From an uncultured Porphyromonas sp. (lineage in GTDB: Bacteria > Bacteroidota > Bacteroidia > Bacteroidales > Porphyromonadaceae): a DNA stretch of 22,767 nt. A program made the translations under genes and the position numbers. Location of the stretch: the NCBI GenBank assembly GCA_900539765.1, contig UQDF01000036.1:1-22767 (forward strand), read 5' to 3'. The notes under the pieces were generated by a model that saw only the letters and a list, made by a program, of their open reading frames with translations, was not told the origin of the DNA and ran no database searches. The first letter of the stretch is position 1, and the number at the start of each line of letters is the position of its first letter. Of the stretch, positions 7,473-14,495 are shown piece after piece.

Positions 7473-8801
7473 ATGGGTGATGCCTTCTTATTAAGCCTCT
7501 TCGGGGGAGTTGTGTACAGCAATCCAATCGTTTGGATCGATGCTATACCGCTCCTGATCATCCTCGTCTTACTGCTTTGCTCCGCTTTTATGTCGAGCAA
7601 TGAGGTGGCTTTCTTTTCGCTCAACCCGCAAGAGGTACAGCAGATCAAAGAGCAGGAGCACCCGAACGACCCACGACTACTCCGACTCTTATCGCACTCG
7701 GAGCAACTACTAGCCACCATTCTGATCGGCAATAATGCGGTGAACGTGGCGATCACGATCCTCTGTGCGTGGTTTGTGGGGGAGCATTGGGACTTCTCGG
7801 CCAATCCGGCTGCCGGCTTCATCATTCAGACGGTACTCATCACCTTCTTGCTCTTACTCTTTGGCGAGATCATCCCTAAGATCTACGCTCAGCGCCACCC
7901 GCTCTCCTTCATACGTATGACGGCTCCTGTCGTATCTGGTCTTTACAAAGGCATCGCTTGGTGCTCCAAAGGGTTGATCAAAACCTCTAAGCTCCTCGGC
8001 TCTAATGCGAAAAAGGGGCACGAGCTCTCTGTCGACGATCTCTCGGAGGCTGTCGCGCTGACTACTGAGGGGGACAATAAGGAGACGGAGATGATCCATG
8101 AGATTGTCAAGTTTTACCACAAGACGGCCGACGAGATTATGGTGCCTCGTGTCGATATGGTCGGCGTCAACTACCACTGGGCTTATCATCAGACGCTGAG
8201 CTATGCGGTCGATACGGGCTACTCACGACTGCCAGTCTATGATGGGTCGCAGGATACGATCCGAGGGGTGCTTTATGTGAAGGATCTCCTCCCTCATATG
8301 CACGAGGAGGATACTTTTCCCTGGCAAAAGATCATCCGGCAAGCTTACTTCGTACCTGAAAATAAGAAGATCGATACCCTGCTGGAGGAGTTACAACAGG
8401 AGCGTATCCATATGGCGATCGTGATCGACGAGTTTGGCGGGACATCAGGACTGATCACGCTCGAGGACATCCTCGAGGAGATCGTCGGGGAGATCGTCGA
8501 TGAGTACGATGATGAGGATCCGCCCTACGTACGGCTTGCCGAGGGGGTCTACCTGATCGATGGGGGTATGTCGCTGATAGATCTTTGCAAGCTGCTTGAT
8601 GTGGAGCCTGAGTACTTTGCGCCACACTACGAGGAGGTTGACACAGTCGGGGGCTTATACCTAGAGGTGCTACAAGAGATCCCTCAGGTGGGGCAGCAGA
8701 TAACGATCTCGGACATCGACTTCACCGTGACGCGCATGGATCGCCACCGTATCATGCAGCTCAAGATGCGTCTGCATCCCAAAGAGCAGTCCGAGACGTA
8801 G
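7473..8801 (+). CDS. gldE: GldE-like CNNM/CBS-domain transporter-family protein
   Basis: A 442-residue membrane protein of the CNNM/CorC (hemolysin C-like) group. The N-terminal DUF21 domain (about residues 20-200) has three to four hydrophobic helices and the 'SSNEVAFFSL' motif. A CBS-domain pair follows at about 220-345, with 'VPRVDMV', 'SRLPVYDG' and 'FGGTSGLITLEDILEEIVG'. The C-terminal CorC/HlyC transporter-associated domain is at about 355-435 ('YEEVDTVGGLYLEVL'). The family is linked to magnesium or cobalt efflux and, in Flavobacterium, to gliding and type IX secretion; many non-gliding relatives keep the gene. The usual partner gldD does not follow here. The gene lies five bases after ssb. 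Confidence 0.88.
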   Translation: MGDAFLLSLFGGVVYSNPIVWIDAIPLLIILVLLLCSAFMSSNEVAFFSLNPQEVQQIKEQEHPNDPRLLRLLSHSEQLLATILIGNNAVNVAITILCAWFVGEHWDFSANPAAGFIIQTVLITFLLLLFGEIIPKIYAQRHPLSFIRMTAPVVSGLYKGIAWCSKGLIKTSKLLGSNAKKGHELSVDDLSEAVALTTEGDNKETEMIHEIVKFYHKTADEIMVPRVDMVGVNYHWAYHQTLSYAVDTGYSRLPVYDGSQDTIRGVLYVKDLLPHMHEEDTFPWQKIIRQAYFVPENKKIDTLLEELQQERIHMAIVIDEFGGTSGLITLEDILEEIVGEIVDEYDDEDPPYVRLAEGVYLIDGGMSLIDLCKLLDVEPEYFAPHYEEVDTVGGLYLEVLQEIPQVGQQITISDIDFTVTRMDRHRIMQLKMRLHPKEQSET

Positions 8802-8827
8802 TGCGATAGTCCGACAGAGCCTTAGGT

Positions 8828-9508
8828 GTGACCTACTCACAGCTTGACCTCCCGCTAAGGGGGACACTCTACATCGCAGAGCTACCCTCGGGTATCGCTC
8901 CGAGCCTATCTAACTATCGCTCGCTGACGCAGCAGCTCCTGGATGAGATCGCTCCTGGAGAGACGGCTTGGCAATTGATGCACCTCCCCACGGGTGCTCC
9001 CCACCTTGTCTCGCCTGATCGTGATTATACTATCTCCATCTCCCACAGCGGTAGCTACGTTGCCCTCGTCCTCTGCGAGGGGCAGTGCAGCATCGGCGTA
9101 GACCTACAGATCGCTAGTGATAAGTTGCCACAGATAGCTCCGCGGTTTATGTCTCCCGCTGAGCTAGCTCACTATCATCATCTGCTCGCAGCCGAGGAGC
9201 CACAGGCAGATCGCGAGTGGCTCTACACGGTGTGGGGACTCAAGGAGGCTGCTTACAAAGCCTACCCACCAAAGGTCAAGCGCCACCTAGCGACCAACTA
9301 CATCATCTCACCACCCGAAGGCTCCGTCTCTGCGAGCCTGTATAGTGACGAGGGGGGTGACTCGATCGCCCGTTACACCATCTATGCCGACGAAGGGGAC
9401 GCCCCCCCCACCCTCCTCACGGGCTACCTCCTTCATAGCATCACGACAGCGCCGTACCACCTCACCTATGTGCTAGACGCAGGAGATGCCGTCCTACCAG
9501 TTGAGTAG
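8828..9508 (+). CDS. 4'-phosphopantetheinyl transferase (Sfp type)
   Basis: A 226-residue enzyme that transfers phosphopantetheine from coenzyme A onto carrier proteins. The two family motifs are present: 'GVDLQ' at residues 90-94 and 'WGLKEAAYKAY' from Trp136, with Glu140 and Lys146 in the expected positions. Asp92 is kept, but the second metal-binding acid of the usual GxDxE motif is Gln94. The start is GTG at 8828; no ATG gives a sensible N-terminus, and the spacing to gldE is 26 bases. A run of eight C at 9402-9409 lies at about residue 192, after the catalytic motifs. Which carrier protein it serves cannot be told from the window. Confidence 0.87.
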   Translation: MTYSQLDLPLRGTLYIAELPSGIAPSLSNYRSLTQQLLDEIAPGETAWQLMHLPTGAPHLVSPDRDYTISISHSGSYVALVLCEGQCSIGVDLQIASDKLPQIAPRFMSPAELAHYHHLLAAEEPQADREWLYTVWGLKEAAYKAYPPKVKRHLATNYIISPPEGSVSASLYSDEGGDSIARYTIYADEGDAPPTLLTGYLLHSITTAPYHLTYVLDAGDAVLPVE

Positions 9509-9627
9509 CTGAAGTTGCTGGTCGCTTTCACTCAAACGGATGCCAAACGCTTCCCAAATAATCGCCAAACTATCCCCCAGCAACTGCTGTTTCCCTCAAC
9601 ATTTCGAAAACTTGGCAGCAGGAGTAC
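9509..9627. other. Intergenic stretch with direct and inverted repeats
   Basis: No gene is credible here. AGTTGCTG 9513-9520 and CAGCAACT 9578-9585 form a perfect eight-base inverted repeat with a 57-base loop. GCCAAAC occurs twice, at 9542-9548 and 9564-9570, exactly 22 bases apart. The open frame crossing this region into the tRNA gene (9540-9809) is not a gene. Confidence 0.4.
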
Positions 9628-9657
9628 TTGTTTATTCAATTAAATGTCGTATCTTTG
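9628..9657 (+). promoter_or_regulatory. Promoter of the tRNA-Pro gene
   Basis: TTG at 9628-9630, then 19 bases, then TATCTTTG at 9650-9657: an exact match to the Bacteroidetes -33/-7 arrangement. Transcription should start near 9664, so the primary transcript has about 50 bases before the tRNA, including a run of nine G at 9676-9684 that can fold with CCCC at 9689-9692. Confidence 0.8.
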
Positions 9658-9714
9658 CACCACGAACGGAACGAAGGGGGGGGGTCTTCCCCACGATGTA
9701 CCGATCGGAATCTT

Positions 9715-9789
9715 CGGGGTGTAGCGCAGTCCGGTTAGCGCACCTGCTTTGGGAGCAGGGGGTCCCAGGTTCGAATCCTGGTACCCCGA
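9715..9789 (+). tRNA. tRNA-Pro (anticodon TGG)
   Basis: A complete 75-base cloverleaf. The acceptor arm CGGGGTG pairs with TACCCCG (9782-9788), and the discriminator is A9789. The anticodon stem CCTGC 9743-9747 pairs with GCAGG 9755-9759, and the loop TTTGGGA places TGG at 9750-9752. The T arm contains GGTTCGAATCC. The 3' CCA is not encoded and must be added after transcription. The gene stands alone between its own promoter and terminator. Confidence 0.97.
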
Positions 9790-9812
9790 CAGAGAAGCTA
9801 AAACAATAGCTT

Positions 9813-9855
9813 AAAACGATAGTAGAGTGGCAAATGCCGCTCTATTGTCGTTTTT
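9813..9855 (+). terminator. Rho-independent terminator after tRNA-Pro
   Basis: A long hairpin: the left arm 9813-9832 pairs with 9835-9854 through a stem of about 19 bases with G-T wobbles and a tiny loop, then runs into TTTTT at 9851-9855. It lies 24 bases after the tRNA and ends its transcript. The mirror run of A on the left side may let it work in both directions. Confidence 0.85.
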
Positions 9856-9870
9856 ATAGTACAACTGTTT

Positions 9871-9910
9871 CTAGTGGCTCTAGTGTTACTAGTGGCACTA
9901 GTGCTACTAG
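9871..9910 (+). repeat. Nine-base tandem repeat (CTAGTGnnn), 4.5 units
   Basis: Units start at 9871, 9880, 9889 and 9898, with a half unit at 9907. CTAGTG is constant and the last three bases vary (GCT, TTA, GCA, CTA). Adjacent units create the palindrome CACTAGTG. It lies between the tRNA terminator and the next promoter. Confidence 0.8.
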
Positions 9911-9912
9911 GA

Positions 9913-9945
9913 TCTAATCTCTAACCTCTAGTCTCTAATCTCTTT
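9913..9945 (+). repeat. Heptamer tandem repeat upstream of the dehydrogenase
   Basis: Units of seven bases: a partial TCTAA, then TCTCTAA, CCTCTAG, TCTCTAA and a degenerate TCTCTTT. It is the same unit as at 6442-6462. It ends five bases before the -7 box at 9950, so it occupies the place where a -33 element would normally be. Confidence 0.7.
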
Positions 9946-9949
9946 TTCG

Positions 9950-9957
9950 TACCTTTG
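9950..9957 (+). promoter_or_regulatory. -7 promoter box for the dehydrogenase gene cluster
   Basis: TACCTTTG is an exact -7 match with no TTG at the normal upstream distance, where heptamer repeats lie instead. The start would be near 9964, giving a leader of only about 19 bases before the ATG at 9983. Confidence 0.55.
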
Positions 9958-9982
9958 ATCCTACAAAAGAGACTATAAAGAA

Positions 9983-10897
9983 ATGACAAACGATACTTCT
10001 ACCCAGTGCGATGTCGCTGCGGTTCGCTACGATAAGAAGGTAGCTGTCATAGGCGCTGGCTCTATGGGTCGTAGCATAGCCATCTGTCTGGCCATGCATC
10101 ATATACCTACCGTCATACAGGCACGCTCTTTGGAGCGTCAGAAGCAAGCTATCCCGCTTCTGGAGCAGTCGCTGGCGGAGTGTGGCGAGCTTTTCGATTG
10201 GAGCAAAGAGGAGCAGCAGGAGTTGCTCAGCCGCATCAAGGTGACTGTGGACAATGCTGACATCGTCTCCGCCAACCTCGTCATAGAGGCGACCAGTGGC
10301 ACTCTAGAGGAGCACAAAGACCTTTACCGCGACCTTGATGCTGTCCTCAGCGAGGGCACGATCATAGCTTCGATCACTTCGTCGATCAGCATCACGGAGC
10401 TAGGCAACGCTACACAGCGTCCGTCGCTTGTGGCGGGGATGCACTTCTTCAACCCCGTACCACTCATTGACCTTGTCGAGATCGTTTCGTCACAGCACAC
10501 TTCGCAAGAGACGCTAGAGCAGATACAGGAGCTGTGCGATGCGATGGGCAAGGATACGGTCTACGTCGAGGACTCGCCAGGCTACATCGTCAATCGTATG
10601 CTCATACCAATGATCAACGAGGCGATCACCGAGCTGGCTCAAGGCATCGGCTCTATCGAAGATATAGACCGTGCGATGCGCATCGGAGCTAGTCACCCGA
10701 TGGGACCGCTAGAGCTGGCAGACTGGATCGGACTAGACACTTGTCTGGAGATCTTGGAGGGACTCTTCGCTGAGTTTATGGATAGCAAGTATCGTCCGCA
10801 CCCACTACTACGTAGGAAGGTACGTGCTGGACAGCTCGGTCGCAAGGCAGGCGTGGGCTTCTACCGCTACAATCAAGAGGAAGAGGAGCAGTCATAA
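9983..10897 (+). CDS. 3-hydroxyacyl-CoA (3-hydroxybutyryl-CoA) dehydrogenase
   Basis: A 304-residue NAD(P)-dependent enzyme that interconverts acetoacetyl-CoA and 3-hydroxybutyryl-CoA or longer homologues. The Rossmann motif 'GAGSMG' is at residues 24-29. 'HFFNPVPLIDLVEI' holds the catalytic His, followed by 'SPGYIVNR', 'HPMGPLELADWIGLDT' and the C-terminal 'GRKAGVGFYRY'. The single-domain length fits clostridial Hbd rather than the large bifunctional beta-oxidation proteins. Porphyromonas species make butyrate, so a fermentative role is likely, but no other gene of that pathway is in the window and the substrate range cannot be read from sequence. About 16 residues precede the core. rnz follows after 31 bases. 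Confidence 0.92.
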   Translation: MTNDTSTQCDVAAVRYDKKVAVIGAGSMGRSIAICLAMHHIPTVIQARSLERQKQAIPLLEQSLAECGELFDWSKEEQQELLSRIKVTVDNADIVSANLVIEATSGTLEEHKDLYRDLDAVLSEGTIIASITSSISITELGNATQRPSLVAGMHFFNPVPLIDLVEIVSSQHTSQETLEQIQELCDAMGKDTVYVEDSPGYIVNRMLIPMINEAITELAQGIGSIEDIDRAMRIGASHPMGPLELADWIGLDTCLEILEGLFAEFMDSKYRPHPLLRRKVRAGQLGRKAGVGFYRYNQEEEEQS

Positions 10898-10928
10898 CAG
10901 TAGACCCGTTTTTTACACTAAGCTTGAG

Positions 10929-11840
10929 ATGCAAGTCAAGATCCTCGGCTGTGGCTCTGCGCGTCCCACACGGCACCACCTTCCCTCAGCACAAGTACTG
11001 ACCGTCGCTGGGCATCATTACCTCATAGATGCTGGCGAAGGGGCGCAGCACTCGTTGATCCTGGAGGGCTATAAGATCACGCAGCTGGAGGCGCTCTTTA
11101 TCTCTCATGCTCATGGGGATCACTGCTTCGGACTACCGGGGCTGCTCACCTCGATGGCACACGTAGGGCGCACCAAGCCGCTCACCATCGTGACGACGGC
11201 TGAGGTGGCTGACTACATACGCTACATCGAGGAGCATCACATCGAGGAGCGTAGCTACGAGCTTTCTGTGGTCGTAGCTACGAGTGACGAGGTCTCCCGA
11301 GCTGTCTACTCCGACCCTTGGCTGCAGGTCGACACGCTGCCACTACGGCACCGCACGAGCGCCATCGGCTTCCTCTGTCGTGAGCACTGTATGCCGAGAC
11401 GGATAGATCCTGTGGCTACCGACTTTTATCAAATCCCTCACACAGCTATGCATGCCCTACAAATGGGGCTAGACTACGTACCTTCAGGTGGCGGGCGCAT
11501 CATCCCCAATCGTGAGCTAACGAAGCCAGGGCGCCCATCTCGCTCCTACGCTTATCTCTCAGACACGCTCCCGGCGTGGCATCTGGTAGAGCAGATACGA
11601 GGTGTGAACCTCCTCTACCACGAGAGCACTTACAGCGATGAGTTTCGTGACCGTGCTGCGGCTTACGGACACTCGACAGCACGACAAGCCGCTGAGGTGG
11701 CCGAGGCGGCCGAGGTGGGTCGACTGCTCTTGGGGCACTACTCAGGTCGCTATGACGACCTATCGAGGTTGCTTGGTGAGGCGCAAGAGGTCTTTCCCAA
11801 TAGCTTTGCAACCCAAGAAGGAGATCTATACGAAGTGTAA
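10929..11840 (+). CDS. rnz: Ribonuclease Z (tRNA 3'-processing endonuclease)
   Basis: A 303-residue metallo-beta-lactamase-fold enzyme that cuts tRNA precursors after the discriminator base. This suits tRNAs without an encoded CCA, such as the tRNA-Pro in this window. The start was placed at 10929, where the protein begins 'MQVKILGCGSARP', the standard RNase Z opening; the upstream frame overlaps the dehydrogenase. Zinc ligands are in 'SHAHGDH' (His60, His62, Asp64, His65; most relatives have SHLHGDH), and later motifs are 'HESTY', 'GHSTARQAAEVA' and 'GHYSGRY'. It lies in the middle of a three-gene run with a dehydrogenase before it and a flippase after it, so no functional link is evident. 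Confidence 0.94.
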   Translation: MQVKILGCGSARPTRHHLPSAQVLTVAGHHYLIDAGEGAQHSLILEGYKITQLEALFISHAHGDHCFGLPGLLTSMAHVGRTKPLTIVTTAEVADYIRYIEEHHIEERSYELSVVVATSDEVSRAVYSDPWLQVDTLPLRHRTSAIGFLCREHCMPRRIDPVATDFYQIPHTAMHALQMGLDYVPSGGGRIIPNRELTKPGRPSRSYAYLSDTLPAWHLVEQIRGVNLLYHESTYSDEFRDRAAAYGHSTARQAAEVAEAAEVGRLLLGHYSGRYDDLSRLLGEAQEVFPNSFATQEGDLYEV

Positions 11841-11870
11841 TGCTTTGCAGGAAACGCAGTTGACAGAACC

Positions 11871-13415
11871 ATGAGTAGCCGCATCAAGAGTCTCTTTAAG
11901 GATACGGTCATCTACGGAGCGACGACTATGCTCAGTCGCTTCCTCAGCTGGGCACTCTTCCCGCTCTATGTGTATCAGCTACCCTCGCCTGCTGACTATG
12001 GTATCGTGACCAATCTGTATGCGTGGGTAGCCCTGCTCCTGATCCTCCTGACGTATGGGATGGAGACGGGCTTCTTCCGCTTCAGTCGTGAGGGTGACGG
12101 GCGCAAGGTGTATGCCAATAGTTTGCGTACGCTAGGCACCAGTTCGCTCCTCTTCCTCATCTTGGGTTTGCTCTTTGTCAAGCCGATCGGAGCAGCTCTC
12201 GGGTATGCCGATATGCTGCGCCCCGTGGCGATGCTGATCGTGATCGTGGCGATCGATGCCTTCACCAGTATCCCCTTTGCTTATCTGCGCTACACCAATC
12301 AGGCCTTGCGATATGGCTTGATCAAGATAGGCTACGTACTCCTGACGGTGGGTCTCAACCTCTTCTTCCTACTGGTCTGTCCTTGGCTTCAGAGGGTGGC
12401 GCCTGGAGTGGTCGACTGGTGGTACGAACCAGGGCTAGGGGTCGAGTATATCTTCCTCTCGAACATGATCGCCAATATTGTTCTCCTACTAGTCTTGATC
12501 CCCATTATGAAGCTGGCTCGGGGCGGAGGACGCTTCGACTGGGAGCTGCTTCGTCGTATGCTCCACTACTCGCTACCGATGGTTTTGCTCGGCATAGCGG
12601 GCAACTTCAACAAGATGGCAGACAAGATCATCTTCCCGATGCTCTTTGAGGATCAGACCTTTGCCAATACGCAGCTCGGCATCTACAGTGCGGGGTACAA
12701 GATAGCGGTCGTCATCGTCATGTTTACACAAGCCTTCCGCTTTGCTTACGAGCCTTTTATCTTCCAGCGAGGTAAGGAGGGCAAGCTCTCGGCAGAGGAA
12801 GAGGCTGCAGCAGAGCAAGAGCGACGCATCACCTATGCGAAGGCGATGCACTACTACCTGCTCTCGGCGATCTTTATCTATGTCGCTGTGATGTGCTACC
12901 TCGACCTGCTCAAGGTGCTGATCAGTCCCGCCTACTACGACGGACTACGGGTCGTGCCATTCGTGATGCTTGGGGAGGTACTCTTCGGCATTTACTACAA
13001 TCTATCGCTTTGGTACAAGCTGACCGACCGTACCTATTGGGGTGGTATCATCTCCACGGCTGGCTGTCTGCTGACGGTGGCGATCATCGTGTGGGGCGCA
13101 CCGCACTGGGGCTTCATGGCGTGTGCCTACGCCTCGGTGGTGAGCAATCTCCTACTGGTACTCATCTCCTATTTCCTAGGGCGCAAGTACTACCCCGTGC
13201 CGTACCAATTGAGAGCGACGGCAGGTTATTTCATCGTGGGTGCCATCGCCGTGGGGCTCGTTTTGTGGATCTACGGAGCGGTGACTACGATGTGGCTGCG
13301 TCTGCTACTCAGCACCGTGGTCTTAGTCGCACTCGCTGGTTATATCGTCTGGCGCGAGCAACTAGTCAAGGCGTTTGCCCCGATCTTGCGCCGTCTGCGC
13401 CACAAAGCTTCTTAA
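11871..13415 (+). CDS. Polysaccharide biosynthesis flippase (Wzx/MATE-like)
   Basis: A 514-residue inner-membrane protein with about 12-14 hydrophobic helices spread along the chain. It resembles lipid-linked oligosaccharide flippases of the MOP superfamily. The first 60 residues, 'LFKDTVIYGATTMLSRFLSW', then 'PLYVYQLPSPADYGIVTNLYAW', have the usual pattern of a basic start, a first helix and a 'yG..' turn. A charged cytoplasmic loop with Glu/Ala-rich sequence lies near residues 300-320. It probably moves undecaprenyl-linked sugars across the inner membrane, but no glycosyltransferases surround it, so the substrate is unknown. It starts 30 bases after rnz and ends before a new promoter. Confidence 0.85.
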   Translation: MSSRIKSLFKDTVIYGATTMLSRFLSWALFPLYVYQLPSPADYGIVTNLYAWVALLLILLTYGMETGFFRFSREGDGRKVYANSLRTLGTSSLLFLILGLLFVKPIGAALGYADMLRPVAMLIVIVAIDAFTSIPFAYLRYTNQALRYGLIKIGYVLLTVGLNLFFLLVCPWLQRVAPGVVDWWYEPGLGVEYIFLSNMIANIVLLLVLIPIMKLARGGGRFDWELLRRMLHYSLPMVLLGIAGNFNKMADKIIFPMLFEDQTFANTQLGIYSAGYKIAVVIVMFTQAFRFAYEPFIFQRGKEGKLSAEEEAAAEQERRITYAKAMHYYLLSAIFIYVAVMCYLDLLKVLISPAYYDGLRVVPFVMLGEVLFGIYYNLSLWYKLTDRTYWGGIISTAGCLLTVAIIVWGAPHWGFMACAYASVVSNLLLVLISYFLGRKYYPVPYQLRATAGYFIVGAIAVGLVLWIYGAVTTMWLRLLLSTVVLVALAGYIVWREQLVKAFAPILRRLRHKAS

Positions 13416-13430
13416 TACTATAGCGCAACA

Positions 13431-13462
13431 TTGCAAAGGAGTCAAAGATTTCACTATCTTTG
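13431..13462 (+). promoter_or_regulatory. Promoter of the 13555-21038 gene cluster
   Basis: TTG at 13431-13433, a 21-base spacer, and TATCTTTG at 13455-13462 match both elements of the Bacteroidetes promoter. Transcription should begin near 13469, about 86 bases before the first start codon. Confidence 0.78.
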
Positions 13463-13469
13463 TGTATCC

Positions 13470-13519
13470 TCACGGGAGATCTGTTGCATCAAGGTACGAG
13501 CCAGGCAGACTGCCCGTGA
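13470..13519 (+). promoter_or_regulatory. Hairpin at the 5' end of the RNA-binding-protein transcript
   Basis: TCACGGG 13470-13476 pairs with CCCGTGA 13513-13519. The stem continues with AG/CT (13477-13478 with 13510-13511) and CTG/CAG (13481-13483 with 13506-13508), broken by small bulges, around a loop of about 22 bases. It begins within a base or two of the predicted start of transcription and leaves about 35 bases before the ATG. It may stabilise the 5' end or act as a regulatory site; the latter is inference. Confidence 0.5.
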
Positions 13520-13554
13520 CGTATAGTTTACATATCCATATAGACAGATTGATT

Positions 13555-14469
13555 ATGAAAAATGATTTTGCAAGTTGGCTGACACCAGGTCAGAGTGTTC
13601 TTATCGTATCGAGGGATAGATCCTTCAGAGGTACCTTTCAAGCAGTTTGTGGCGACTACATAGTCCTCGAGAGTCGTCGTGGTGACCAGCATTATATCCG
13701 TGAGGAGCTGATCGAGTCCTTTACGGTTTACAATAGAAGAGAGAGGACTGCAAGCAAAGAGACAGAGACTATCGAAGAGGAGATACTTCAGCCTGAAGCG
13801 AGCACCGAGACAACACAATCCGATGAGGAGGCGATAGAGAGTCTGCTCGCTCCTCTCGAAGGCGCAATAGACAAAGACAAGCCCTACATGTACAAGCCAG
13901 GCGACCGCATCCCACTACCTAACAAGAATCAGCTCAAGTCACACGCCTCTAAGCAACAGAAAGCGGGGCTAAACCGATACCCTCGCAACTCTGCCGACAA
14001 GCCTTCCCTGAGCGAGATCCTAGACGAGATAGAGGCTAATGAGGATCGGAGCGTTATACCTGCCGAAGACCTGCTCTTAGTACGCCCCGCTGGAACGATC
14101 AAGATGCGGGAGAATATGAAGAAATACGGCTTTATAGAGGCTTTTGATGAGGAGAAGACCAACTACTGGTTCCCCTTTAATGCACTGACCGACGAAGATC
14201 TCAGCGTAACGGACGAAGTGATCTTTTGCAAAGGGTCAAACGAGAAGGGCTACACCGCCAGTGGCATCGCTTCGCCCGGCACCATACACCGTCTGCTACT
14301 CCTCGTGGATCATATCTTGAAGACGAGATACTACAACTTTCCGATCGTGCTGCCGCTCCTCGAGACGATGCGGGAGCAGTATCCGGAGAATAAGAGCATC
14401 CAGGATAAGTATCAAGAGGTCAAAGAGAGACAGGAGAGCTACAGCAAGCGCAAGGGAAGCGCTGAGTGA
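13555..14469 (+). CDS. Unrecognised probable RNA-binding protein: Sm-like and cold-shock-like domains
   Basis: A 304-residue soluble protein; I know no named family for the whole chain. The start at 13555 follows the promoter and leader; the frame upstream lies in the flippase gene. Residues 10-60 ('PGQSVLIVSRDRSFRGTF', 'GDYIVLES', 'YIREELIESFTVY') have the strand pattern of a small Sm/Hfq-type or SH3-like barrel. Residues 60-165 are acidic and low in complexity. Residues 178-240 read like a cold-shock domain: 'GTIK', an RNP1-like 'KKYGFIEA', an RNP2-like 'YWFPFNAL', then 'VTDEVIF' and 'NEKGYTASGI'. The end is helical and charged. It heads a tight cluster (26 bases to the next gene). Domain calls are by eye; the RNA-binding role is inference. 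Confidence 0.7.
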   Translation: MKNDFASWLTPGQSVLIVSRDRSFRGTFQAVCGDYIVLESRRGDQHYIREELIESFTVYNRRERTASKETETIEEEILQPEASTETTQSDEEAIESLLAPLEGAIDKDKPYMYKPGDRIPLPNKNQLKSHASKQQKAGLNRYPRNSADKPSLSEILDEIEANEDRSVIPAEDLLLVRPAGTIKMRENMKKYGFIEAFDEEKTNYWFPFNALTDEDLSVTDEVIFCKGSNEKGYTASGIASPGTIHRLLLLVDHILKTRYYNFPIVLPLLETMREQYPENKSIQDKYQEVKERQESYSKRKGSAE

Positions 14470-14495
14470 TCTACCCGCTATAACGCTACAGACTT

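Noticed and set aside
7427..7825. 132-residue minus-strand open frame over ssb and gldE
   Set aside because: It is antisense to two well-supported genes and has no recognisable domain.
9540..9809. 89-residue + strand open frame
   Set aside because: It runs through the tRNA promoter and the whole tRNA-Pro gene, with no protein-like sequence.
9871..9945. CRISPR-like array
   Set aside because: Units of seven and nine bases with no spacers are far too short; no cas genes are present.
12893..13423. 176-residue + strand open frame in the flippase gene
   Set aside because: It is out of frame with a clear membrane protein, and its Arg/His/Gly-rich sequence is typical of a shadow frame.
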